In this document: positions 8,507 to 15,773 of the stretch, piece by piece
Numbering within the stretch: the first letter of the stretch is position 1
Layout of the letters: each line of letters starts with the position of its first letter
Source: Ruminococcus sp.
GTDB lineage: Bacteria; Bacillota; Clostridia; Oscillospirales; Ruminococcaceae
Length of the DNA: 64,000 bases
Assembly (NCBI GenBank): GCA_017542475.1
Contig: JAFXXD010000014.1
Location: 1-64,000 of the forward strand
Reading direction: 5' to 3'
Program-made: the position numbers and the translations under genes
Notes under the pieces: model-generated
What the model saw: only the letters and a program-made list of their open reading frames with translations
Databases searched by the model: none
Told to the model about the DNA's origin: nothing

Positions 8507-8848
8507 TTAAAAGTTCGAGCCGTTCCAGCCCCAGTTTTCAGTTTCGGAGTATTTGATGTATATCCTGTTCATCGGTATGCTGAGCTGATGGTTGAGGATA
8601 TCGCAGATACGTGCGGTGAGGTCATTGTAGGCAGAAGCGGTAGCTCCGCCGAGGATAGCGACGCTGACCATAGCTGCGGGCGAGCCGTCACCGTCGAAAT
8701 AGAGCGTGTAGCTGGGCTGTATGCCCACCATGAGCCATGTTTCGGTCTTGCCGGGGATAGCGGTGATAGCCTGACCGAGGGCGGATTTCAGCGCGACCTC
8801 AGCCTCCTTGCTTACCATAACATTAGTTTTTACATCGATTAGCGGCAT
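8507..8848 (-). CDS. MIF-like tautomerase
   Basis: This 113-residue tautomerase-superfamily protein is of the macrophage migration inhibitory factor type. Pro is the second encoded residue (M-P-L-I-D-V), so it becomes the catalytic N-terminal Pro after Met removal. Other MIF traits are a central M-V-S-V-A-I-L-G-G strand, I-P-M-N-R-I-Y-I-K-Y, and the C-terminal W-G-W-N-G-S. AAGGAGG precedes the ATG. It follows coaX by 12 bases and is probably co-transcribed. The natural substrate is unknown; phenylpyruvate or dopachrome are family test substrates. Confidence 0.9.
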   Translation of the reverse strand: MPLIDVKTNVMVSKEAEVALKSALGQAITAIPGKTETWLMVGIQPSYTLYFDGDGSPAAMVSVAILGGATASAYNDLTARICDILNHQLSIPMNRIYIKYSETENWGWNGSNF

Positions 8849-8860
8849 AATAATACCTCC

Positions 8861-9634
8861 TTATTTTTTCTTGTTTTTATTGTAGATTATCGCAAGTCCC
8901 TTGATGAGAAGGTCCTTGTCGAGAATTACGTCCTTCTTGCAGAGCGGCACTACGACCTCGGCGAGTCCGCCCGTCGCGACTGCCGTGCACTTCTCGCCCA
9001 TTTCCTCCTCAATGCGCTCGATTATGCCGTCGAGAGCGCAGGCGTTGGAGTAGAGCGAGCCGCTCTTCATACAGTCGATGGTGTTGCGTCCGATGATATT
9101 GGGCGGGAGCTCGAAGTCTATCTTCGGGAGCTGAGCCGTGCGGTTGATGAGAGCCTCGGTGGAGACGCCCATACCCGTGAATATGAGACCGCCGAGGTAG
9201 TTCTTGCTGCTGTCGACTACCGATACCGTCGTAGCCGTACCCATATCAATAATGATGAGGGGAGTGGGGTACTCGTTTATCGCGGCGACTGCGTCCACGG
9301 CTTGGTCGCTTCCGAGCTGGCGGGGATTGTCGATGAGGATGTTCAGACCCGTCTTCACACCGGGACCCGCCATCATCACCTCGACGCCGAAGAGCTTGCG
9401 GATAGCTTCCTTGACCGTGTTTGTAACAGACGGAACTACCGACGACATTATGGCGTCGTGGATATCGGCGCAGCGGAAGTCGTTCATTTCGAGGATATTG
9501 CGGATAAGCACGGCGTATTCGGCAGCGGTGGCGTTGTGGTTGGTGGAGATGCGCTCGAAGACGAGGATCTCGCCGTCGGCGTCAACGCAGCCGAAGACGA
9601 TATTGGTGTTGCCTATATCAACTGCTAAAAGCAT
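8861..9634 (-). CDS. coaX: Type III pantothenate kinase
   Basis: It phosphorylates pantothenate, the first step of CoA synthesis. The 257-residue length is typical. The ASKHA-fold motifs are visible: D-I-G-N-T-N at the N-terminus, the I-D-M-G-T-A-T-T phosphate loop and G-G-L-I-F-T-G-M. GGAGG lies before the ATG. The later pathway enzyme CoaBC is encoded just 1.2 kb away on the other strand. Confidence 0.96.
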   Translation of the reverse strand: MLLAVDIGNTNIVFGCVDADGEILVFERISTNHNATAAEYAVLIRNILEMNDFRCADIHDAIMSSVVPSVTNTVKEAIRKLFGVEVMMAGPGVKTGLNILIDNPRQLGSDQAVDAVAAINEYPTPLIIIDMGTATTVSVVDSSKNYLGGLIFTGMGVSTEALINRTAQLPKIDFELPPNIIGRNTIDCMKSGSLYSNACALDGIIERIEEEMGEKCTAVATGGLAEVVVPLCKKDVILDKDLLIKGLAIIYNKNKKK

Positions 9635-9666
9635 ATTTTACCTCCTATGGTAATTACTGTAAACAT

Positions 9667-9695
9667 ATTATACCACATAGCGATGAAAAAATCTA
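9667..9695 (-). promoter_or_regulatory. Probable coaX promoter
   Basis: Read on the minus strand, TATAAT (9667-9672) lies 17 bases from a weak -35 box TAGATT (9690-9695). The -10 is perfect; the -35 match is poor. Confidence 0.55.
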
Positions 9696-9754
9696 CATTT
9701 TTTTGTAAATTCAGCGGGGAGCCGCGAATTCAGAACTCAGAGCTCAGAGCTCAG

Positions 9755-9879
9755 TGTAGGGGCGGCGTTCCGCCGCCCGCCAATATACCGCAAAAACCTG
9801 CGGCGATCAATTGTAGGGACGACCATTGGTCGTCCGTGGGTGACGGAGAATTTGCGGACGCGCAATGCGCGTCCCTACA
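9755..9879. repeat. Cluster of three family-1 hairpin units
   Basis: Units lie at 9755-9780, 9812-9836 and 9854-9879, the last in inverted orientation. They are flanked by short tandem AGAGCTC/TTAGCTC words (about 9731-9753 and 9880-9897). The 9635-9966 gap holds only this cluster and two promoters. Confidence 0.8.
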
Positions 9880-9910
9880 TCTTAGCTCTTAGCTCTCCGA
9901 ACCGCGCCAC

Positions 9911-9939
9911 TTGCTATTTTTGTAATTATATGATATAAT
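9911..9939 (+). promoter_or_regulatory. Promoter of the GNAT-VOC-coaBC operon
   Basis: TTGCTA (9911-9916), 17 bases, TATAAT (9934-9939). The GNAT start is 28 bases downstream, with CAGGAGG in between. Confidence 0.85.
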
Positions 9940-9966
9940 GGATAAAACCACACACAGGAGGCTCCT

Positions 9967-10416
9967 ATGGAAAAAATCCGACCCGCGGCTACCGCGGATG
10001 TGTCACGTATCGCCGAGATAATGGTATTCAACTACCGCGTGAACTTCTACCCGCACTTTCTGAACGACCCGTTCTACTTCGGCGAGCTGAACGTGCTCGA
10101 CACAGCGCGGGAGCTCGCGGAGGATCTCGGCGGGGTGTACGTCTACGACGACGGAATAATCAAGGGCTTTATCCGCGTCGAGGGCAGGCTGCTGGAGAAG
10201 CTCTACGTCGAGCCGCAGTTCCAGAGCCACGGCGTGGGAGCAGAGCTCCTCGCGTTCGCGACCGACGTACTCGGCGCAGACCACCTCTGGGCGCTCGAAT
10301 ACAACAAGCGCGGGCAGGCATTTTACAAGCGGCACGGCTTCGAGCTTACAGGCGAGAAGATGATAGAGGACGAGTGGGTCCCGCTGCTGAAAATGGAGCT
10401 CAGGAGGCAGCAATGA
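9967..10416 (+). CDS. GNAT family N-acetyltransferase
   Basis: This 149-residue acetyl-CoA-dependent acyltransferase has the GNAT core. A beta strand E-K-L-Y-V-E-P leads into the acetyl-CoA pyrophosphate loop Q-S-H-G-V-G (motif A, about residues 85-95). The later A-F-Y-K-R-H-G-F segment is also typical. The substrate cannot be told from sequence. It is the first gene of a three-gene operon, and its stop overlaps the next start (ATGA). Confidence 0.9.
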   Translation: MEKIRPAATADVSRIAEIMVFNYRVNFYPHFLNDPFYFGELNVLDTARELAEDLGGVYVYDDGIIKGFIRVEGRLLEKLYVEPQFQSHGVGAELLAFATDVLGADHLWALEYNKRGQAFYKRHGFELTGEKMIEDEWVPLLKMELRRQQ

Positions 10417-10796
10417 GGATAGAGCACATAGCGGTGTACGTCCGCGATTTAGAGGTCGCGAGAGCCTTCTTTGAGAAGTATTTCCGCGCCGAGTCTGGCG
10501 CTATGTACCACAACCCTCGGACGGGCTTCCGCTCATATTTTCTCAGCTTTGAAGGCGGCGCGAGGCTGGAGCTTATGTCCCGCCCTGAGGTCACGGACGG
10601 CAGAGCTGACCCGTTCGGGTGCGGCTATGCTCACATAGCCATCAGCCTCGGGAGCACCGAGGCTGTCAACGAGCTGACCGACAGGCTGAGAGCCGACGGC
10701 TACAAGATAATAAGCGAGCCGCGCACAACAGGCGACGGCTATTACGAGAGTTCGGTTGCCGACAGCGAGGGCAACATCATAGAGCTTACCATATAG
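10413..10796 (+). CDS. VOC-superfamily (glyoxalase-like) protein
   Basis: This 127-residue protein has two beta-alpha-beta-beta-beta modules of the vicinal-oxygen-chelate fold. It begins M-R-I-E-H-I-A-V-Y-V-R-D-L-E, and the second half has Y-A-H-I-A-I-S and ends with D-S-E-G-N-I-I-E-L. Candidate metal ligands are His5, a Glu in R-L-E-L, the His of A-H-I-A and the last Glu. It could be a lactoylglutathione-lyase relative or a resistance-type binding protein. The ATG at 10413 is coupled to the GNAT stop. Confidence 0.88.
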   Translation: MRIEHIAVYVRDLEVARAFFEKYFRAESGAMYHNPRTGFRSYFLSFEGGARLELMSRPEVTDGRADPFGCGYAHIAISLGSTEAVNELTDRLRADGYKIISEPRTTGDGYYESSVADSEGNIIELTI

Positions 10797-10807
10797 GAGG
10801 GATTCCA

Positions 10808-11998
10808 ATGCTTACAGGAAAGACAGTGCTGCTCGGAGTTTCGAGCTCCATAGCAGCGTACAAGATATGCAACCTCGCGAGAATGCTGACGAAGCTCGGC
10901 GCGGACGTCCACGTCGCGATGACGGAGAACGCGCAGAATTTCGTCCACCCGCTGACATTCGAGACGCTCACTCAGCACAAGTGCCTGATAGACACCTTCG
11001 ACCGCAATTTCGAGTACAGCGTCGAGCACGTGTCGATAGCGAAGAAGGCGGACGTCGTGATGATAGCTCCCGCGACCGCTAACGTCATCGGCAAGATAGC
11101 GAACGGGATAGCGGACGATATGCTCACCACGACAGTTATGGCGTGCACCTGCAAAAAAATCATCGCACCTGCGATGAATCACAATATGTTTCACAACCCG
11201 ATAGTACAGGAGAACATCGAGAAGCTCCGCCGCCACGGGTATGAGATGATCGAGCCCGTGAAGGGAATGCTCGCGAACCGCGACATTGGCGACGGCAAGC
11301 TCCCCGACGAGGAGACGCTGCTCGAATACATCGTCCGCGAGGCTGCGTTTGAGAAAGACCTCGCGGGGAAGAAGATACTCGTAACTGCGGGAGCCACCCG
11401 CGAGAGCATCGACCCCGTCCGCTTCATCACCAACCATTCGAGCGGAAAAATGGGCTTTGCGATAGCGCGCGCGGCAATGCTGAGAGGTGCTGATGTTACC
11501 GTAGTAGCGGCGCACACCGACGTCGAGCCGCCCATGTTCGTGAACGTGGTGAAGGTGCAGTCCGCGGAGGATATGTTCAATGCGGTGAAGGAGCATCTCG
11601 GCGAAAGCGACATCGTGATAAAGGCGGCGGCGGTCGCGGACTACACGCCCGTGACGGTCGCGGACAACAAGATAAAGAAGTCGGACGGCGATATGGTCAT
11701 TGAGCTCAAACGCACCACCGATATCCTTAAATATATCGGCGAGCACAAGCGCGTGGGACAGGTTGTCTGCGGCTTCTCAATGGAGACCGAGAACGTCATC
11801 GAGAACTCGCGAAAGAAGCTGACGAAGAAGAACTGCGATATGATATGCGCGAACTCGATAAAACGCGCGGGAGCAGGCTTCGGCACAGACACCAATGTCA
11901 TCACGATGATAACTCCCGACGGCGACGAGGAGCTGGAACTGATGAGCAAATTCGACGCAGCGAACATCATTCTCACCAAGCTGGCGGGACTGAAATAA
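10808..11998 (+). CDS. coaBC: Bifunctional phosphopantothenoylcysteine decarboxylase / phosphopantothenate-cysteine ligase
   Basis: It converts 4'-phosphopantothenate to phosphopantetheine in CoA synthesis. The 396 residues hold an N-terminal flavin-dependent CoaC domain (about 1-185), with the S-S-S-I-A-A-Y-K flavin loop and the A-P-A-M-N-H-N-M motif. The C-terminal CoaB domain (about 190-396) begins I-L-V-T-A-G-A-T-R-E and contains I-T-N-H-S-S-G-K-M-G. The ATG at 10808 follows AGGAGGGATTCCA. In Bacillus this gene sits between rpoZ and priA; here that slot (24662) is empty and the gene is in another operon. Confidence 0.96.
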   Translation: MLTGKTVLLGVSSSIAAYKICNLARMLTKLGADVHVAMTENAQNFVHPLTFETLTQHKCLIDTFDRNFEYSVEHVSIAKKADVVMIAPATANVIGKIANGIADDMLTTTVMACTCKKIIAPAMNHNMFHNPIVQENIEKLRRHGYEMIEPVKGMLANRDIGDGKLPDEETLLEYIVREAAFEKDLAGKKILVTAGATRESIDPVRFITNHSSGKMGFAIARAAMLRGADVTVVAAHTDVEPPMFVNVVKVQSAEDMFNAVKEHLGESDIVIKAAAVADYTPVTVADNKIKKSDGDMVIELKRTTDILKYIGEHKRVGQVVCGFSMETENVIENSRKKLTKKNCDMICANSIKRAGAGFGTDTNVITMITPDGDEELELMSKFDAANIILTKLAGLK

Positions 11999-12315
11999 TG
12001 TAGGGGCGCATTACAGCAAAGCTGCATATAGCATCACAATCCAAATCAAAGATTTGGTGTGCTGCTTATCCGTGCGCCCGCAAATTAGCAAACGATTTGC
12101 GGAAACGTGATGTAGGGGCGGCGTCCCGCCGCCCGCAATACACCGTCAAAACCACGGCTTCATTCTGTAGGGGACGGCGTCCTCGACGTCCCATCATTAC
12201 ACCGCAGAATTAACGGCAACATACCGCAAAAATAACGGCTACATTCTGTAGGGACGCGCATTGCGCGTCCGCAAATTCTTCGTAAATCGACGGACGACCG
12301 ATGGTCGTCCCTACA
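11999..12315. repeat. Cluster of five family-1 hairpin units, one enlarged
   Basis: Units lie at about 11999-12081, 12111-12136, 12166-12193, 12247-12272 and 12291-12315. The first has arms GGGGCGCA and TGCGCCC pushed apart by an inserted sequence. That insert forms its own hairpin (ATCCAAATC with GATTTGGTG). The last unit is inverted. No gene is visible in this gap. Confidence 0.8.
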
Positions 12316-12318
12316 ATT

Positions 12319-12412
12319 GGTAAGGCACGCGGAGATAAGGCAGACGTTCTTGTCAGTAAGCAGGTTTACGAGCGACCGCGCGAATCGCCCGCGGGGACTC
12401 CCCGCCGCCACT
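12319..12412. repeat. Family-3 repeat (GTAAGGC ... CCCCGCCG)
   Basis: The block reads GTAAGGCACGCGG, then GTTTACGAGCG, then CGCGGGGACTCCCCGCCG. It is the reverse-oriented counterpart of the blocks at 49765, 53667 and 57855. A divergent copy lies at about 22263-22352. Confidence 0.7.
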
Positions 12413-12423
12413 ACATAAAAACG

Positions 12424-12451
12424 AAAAGCACTCCCTCGGGAGTGCTTTTTT
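12424..12451. terminator. Bidirectional terminator
   Basis: The stem AAAAGCACTCCC/GGGAGTGCTTTT is flanked by T runs on both strands. It serves the small minus-strand gene that ends at 12462. Confidence 0.85.
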
Positions 12452-12461
12452 TATGTATGGA

Positions 12462-12734
12462 TCAGAACTTCAACTTACTGCGGAGGTAATCGACAGCAGC
12501 TTTTTCGCTTGAGAAGGTCTTTCTCTGGCTGATCTTATCTCTGTTGCGGAGCGCTACAAAGTAACTTTTGCCATTCGACCATATGTCCCACCCGCATTCG
12601 CTGTCAAAGAGACCATAAGATTTTCCTGTTTTTCTGATGTGCTCAATAAGCCCATCGACCGTCGTTATCTGTTCGGGCTTGGGCGGAATTACCTTCTTCT
12701 TCGGGCTCTGCTTCGGCTTCTTCTTATGTGACAT
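12462..12734 (-). CDS. Small basic protein, member B of the local family
   Basis: This 90-residue product has a Lys/Pro-rich N-terminus (MSHKKKPKQSPKKK) and a compact second half. It shares T-(V/L)-D-x-L, (D/M)-I-W-x-x-G-x-x-(Y/F)-F and K-T-F-S-S-E-x-A-A-V-D-Y with member C (45073-45375), and a looser match with member A (3858-4088). The ATG at 12734 has GGAGGTG at good spacing; an in-frame GTG two codons earlier overlaps that site and is less likely. No known domain is recognised. Confidence 0.8.
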   Translation of the reverse strand: MSHKKKPKQSPKKKVIPPKPEQITTVDGLIEHIRKTGKSYGLFDSECGWDIWSNGKSYFVALRNRDKISQRKTFSSEKAAVDYLRSKLKF

Positions 12735-12763
12735 ATTCACACCTCCAATGAGGAAAGCGCAGT

Positions 12764-14236
12764 TTATTTGCTGTATTTCGGCTCGCAGGTGAGGTTTATG
12801 CCGAGACGCTTGAAGATACGCTCATCGACGGGCGAGAGTATAACGGTGGAGTGAACCTCGCAGCCGCGCAGCTTGGATATCTGCTGCATAGCCTTCTCGG
12901 CGTTCTCGTCGGTGGTAGCGCATATCGAGAGCGCGAGGAGCGTCTCGTCGGTATGTATTCTCGGGTTGTTGTTGCCGAGGTGGTTGACCTTCAGATCCAT
13001 AATGGGCTCGATAACGTGGGGCGACATCAGCAGGATATCGTCGTCGATTCCCGCGAAGTGCTTCAGCGCGTTGAGCAGCAGAGCCGATACCGCGCCGAGC
13101 AGCTCGGACGTCCTGCCCGTGAGGATAGTGCCGTCGGGGAGCTCCATAGCCGCCGCGGGAGCGCCTGTAGCCTCCTCCTTGGCGAGATCCGCAGCAACGA
13201 CCTTTCTGTCCTCGGTAGTGACATTAGCCTGCTTCATCAGGAGTTCGAGCTTCATTACCTCCTCCTCGGAGATAAGACCCTTTCTCCTGTCGCAGAGGGC
13301 GGTATAGTAGCGGCGGATGACCTCGTCGCAGGCAGCCTTGCAGGTGACCTCGTCGTCGATGATGCAGTTGCCCGCCATATTAACGCCCATATCGGTCGGC
13401 GACTTATAGGGCGACTGACCGAGAATCTTCTCGAACATCGCATTGAGCACGGGGAAAATTTCTACGTCGCGGTTGTAGTTGACGGTGGTCTTGCCGTAAG
13501 CCTCAAGGTGGAAGGGGTCTATCATATTGACGTCGTTGAGGTCGGCGGTAGCAGCCTCGTAGGCGATATTTACGGGGTGACGGAGGGGAAGGTTCCATAT
13601 CGGGAAGGTCTCGAACTTCGCATAGCCTGCGTCTCTGCCGCGCTTGTGCTCGTGGTAGAGCTGTGACAGGCAGGTCGCCATCTTGCCGCTTCCCGGACCG
13701 GGAGCTGTAATGACAACGAGGCGGCGCGAGGTCTCGATGTAGTCGTTCCTGCCGTAGCCCTCGTCGCTGATTATCTGCTGGAGGTTTGAGGGATAGCCCT
13801 TGATGCTGTAGTGGTGGTACACCTTCACACCGAGAGCCTCGAGCCTGCTCTGGAAGGCGATAGCGGTGGGCTGGTTGTCGTAGCGCGTGAGCACTACGCT
13901 GCTGACATAGAGTCCGATCTTGGTGAAGACGTTGTAGAGACGTATAACATCGACGTCGTAGGTAATGCCGAGGTCGCCGCGCACCTTGTTCTTCTCGATG
14001 TCATCGGAGTTGATGACAATGACTATCTCAGCCTCGTCCTTGAGCTGGAGCAGCATCTGGAGCTTACTGTCGGGCTTGAAGCCGGGCAGCACGCGGGAGG
14101 CGTGGAAGTCGTCGAAGAGCTTGCCGCCGAATTCGAGGTAGAGCTTATCGCCGAACTGGTCGATACGCTGGCGGATGTGCTCGGACTGCATTTTCAGGTA
14201 TTTTTCGTTGTCAAAGCCAATTTTGAGATCGGACAT
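12764..14236 (-). CDS. DUF1846 (UPF0371) family protein
   Basis: This 490-residue protein matches the DUF1846 family, which is conserved in Firmicutes and has no settled biochemical role. It starts M-S-D-L-K-I-G-F-D-N-E-K-Y and contains I-T-A-P-G-P-G-S-G-K, a P-loop-like segment near residue 175, and G-V-N-M-A-G-N-C-I. The ATG at 14236 is chosen because GGAGGAG lies directly upstream; two earlier in-frame ATGs lack a ribosome-binding site. It is 29 bases upstream of small protein B and probably co-transcribed with it. Confidence 0.9.
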   Translation of the reverse strand: MSDLKIGFDNEKYLKMQSEHIRQRIDQFGDKLYLEFGGKLFDDFHASRVLPGFKPDSKLQMLLQLKDEAEIVIVINSDDIEKNKVRGDLGITYDVDVIRLYNVFTKIGLYVSSVVLTRYDNQPTAIAFQSRLEALGVKVYHHYSIKGYPSNLQQIISDEGYGRNDYIETSRRLVVITAPGPGSGKMATCLSQLYHEHKRGRDAGYAKFETFPIWNLPLRHPVNIAYEAATADLNDVNMIDPFHLEAYGKTTVNYNRDVEIFPVLNAMFEKILGQSPYKSPTDMGVNMAGNCIIDDEVTCKAACDEVIRRYYTALCDRRKGLISEEEVMKLELLMKQANVTTEDRKVVAADLAKEEATGAPAAAMELPDGTILTGRTSELLGAVSALLLNALKHFAGIDDDILLMSPHVIEPIMDLKVNHLGNNNPRIHTDETLLALSICATTDENAEKAMQQISKLRGCEVHSTVILSPVDERIFKRLGINLTCEPKYSK

Positions 14237-14269
14237 AGAATTCTCCTCCATAAAAAACAATACATTATT

Positions 14270-14298
14270 ATTATAAGACATAACTTATCAAAAATCAA
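14270..14298 (-). promoter_or_regulatory. Promoter of the DUF1846 gene
   Basis: On the minus strand TTGATT (14293-14298), 17 bases and TATAAT (14270-14275). The leader is about 30 bases. Confidence 0.8.
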
Positions 14299-14331
14299 TA
14301 AGAAACAACTATTTTTTTCACTTAACGAAAA

Positions 14332-14365
14332 AATACCGCAGTTCCGAAACGGCAGCTGCGGTATT
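14332..14365 (-). terminator. Intrinsic terminator of the ABC-transporter operon
   Basis: Arms AATACCGCAG and CTGCGGTATT (14332-14341, 14356-14365) are followed on the minus strand by a T run. It lies just past the stop of the DUF4340 gene. Confidence 0.85.
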
Positions 14366-14369
14366 ATCA

Positions 14370-15773
14370 TTATTTCAGATTCGGCTCAAGACCTGCGAGC
14401 TCGCAGAGGGTCTTGTAGGACGACATCATCGAGCTGCTGCCCGAGATGAAGTCCGAGCTCGTTATCGTGCCCGTGTAGCTGCCGTCCACGAAGACGTAGC
14501 AGTCCGAGCCTTCGCCCGTTGAAACGAGGTCTACCTTCGACTCCTCGCCGTCGCTGAACACGTACCTTGCAGAGAGCACGGGGTCGGAGAGCTTCGGCTC
14601 GGCTTCCACGTCGGCATCGGTGATACTGATGTACGAGAAGCTGTTGTAGAAGGCGGTGAACATATCCATTATCTCAGCCTTGCTGAGGTCAACAGCCGTG
14701 CCGCGGCACTCAGCCGTACCCGCTGTTGCGTCGAGTGTGAAGGTGTCCTCAGCCTCGGCGCAGCTGAACTCAAACCCGGTTATCCTGTACATATTCGCGC
14801 TCTCGACGTTCTGCATTATGATGTCGTAGATGTCATAGTCGATGAAGTCGAGGTCGCTGGAGTAGAACAGCCCGACGATATCCGTATCCTTGATGAGGAC
14901 GTGGGTCATACTCGATGCATCGCGCCCGTAGTGGCTGAGCAGGAGCGTGTGCGCCTTGCCGTCGGTATCTGTTACGGTGAGCTCCGCATACGGGTCATCG
15001 AGTCCGTACTTCGAGAGGTCGGTGACATTCTCTTCAAGCAGCTGCGACGCCGTAAGACGTGTCAGCACCGTCACCATCGTCGAGGGACGCGTCTGATTGA
15101 CCGTGAGGAGCTTATACTTCTCGGGGAGCTCCCACAGTCCCGTTGAGGAATTGCGTGTGAGCTCGAAGGCGGTCTTTCCGCCGCGCTTTACGGTTATGCC
15201 CGCTATCTCCTCGGCGGAGCAGGGGATAATGCTGCTGTCGATGAGGTCGAACCTCGTAGTGAGCAGCGATGTGATCTCCGCGGATTCAACGGCATATATC
15301 TTGTTCCTGCCCTCGACCATTGCGTAGTAGTAGCTGCCCGTAGGGCTTGCGTCGCCGATATACAGCGTATAGTCCTGATTACCGTCGCTTACGGTGACGG
15401 TGTACGGCTCGTTGAGCCCGTACTTCTCCTTGCTCTGGTTGTCGGCTTCACCGTAGTTGGTATCGGCTGTGAGGTCGCATATGGTCGTGCATATCAGCTG
15501 AGCCTTTGTCTGCGCGACGCTGAAGGTGTTGCCCGAATCGGAGGCGTTCACCCACTTGTCGCCGTCGAGCCTCAGCACGTAGTCGCCCTCGGTGCCGTTT
15601 ATCTCTATCATACCGATACTGTCGGAGTCGATATCGAAGAGCTGGTTCTCCGCGAGCTCCTTCGACTGCTTCTCATTGTCCTTTTTATCGCTGTTCTGAA
15701 CGTAGAGGAAGGCTCCTGCCGAGATAGCTGCCGCAGAGACGAGACTTATGACTGCGATGATACCTTTTCTCAT
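14370..15773 (-). CDS. DUF4340 domain-containing lipoprotein-like/membrane protein
   Basis: The 467-residue protein has one N-terminal membrane anchor (about residues 5-22), then two similar extracytoplasmic regions of the DUF4340 type. Each has a K-Y-G-L-(N/D)-(E/D)-P-Y motif, at about 110 and 255. It is the last gene of an operon with GldA/GldF/GldG-like ABC components, where DUF4340 proteins are common. The ATG at 15773 shares a base with the preceding stop (TAATG), with AAGGAGA upstream. The transported substrate is unknown. Confidence 0.85.
   Translation of the reverse strand: MRKGIIAVISLVSAAAISAGAFLYVQNSDKKDNEKQSKELAENQLFDIDSDSIGMIEINGTEGDYVLRLDGDKWVNASDSGNTFSVAQTKAQLICTTICDLTADTNYGEADNQSKEKYGLNEPYTVTVSDGNQDYTLYIGDASPTGSYYYAMVEGRNKIYAVESAEITSLLTTRFDLIDSSIIPCSAEEIAGITVKRGGKTAFELTRNSSTGLWELPEKYKLLTVNQTRPSTMVTVLTRLTASQLLEENVTDLSKYGLDDPYAELTVTDTDGKAHTLLLSHYGRDASSMTHVLIKDTDIVGLFYSSDLDFIDYDIYDIIMQNVESANMYRITGFEFSCAEAEDTFTLDATAGTAECRGTAVDLSKAEIMDMFTAFYNSFSYISITDADVEAEPKLSDPVLSARYVFSDGEESKVDLVSTGEGSDCYVFVDGSYTGTITSSDFISGSSSMMSSYKTLCELAGLEPNLK

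Noticed and set aside
12435..12440. Separate small gene at the start of the minus-strand terminator region
   Set aside because: Only a bidirectional hairpin is present.
14237..14281. Upstream starts of the DUF1846 gene
   Set aside because: The ATG at 14281 lies close to the promoter -10 and has no ribosome-binding site, and the next ATG contains the GGAGGAG site used by the start at 14236.
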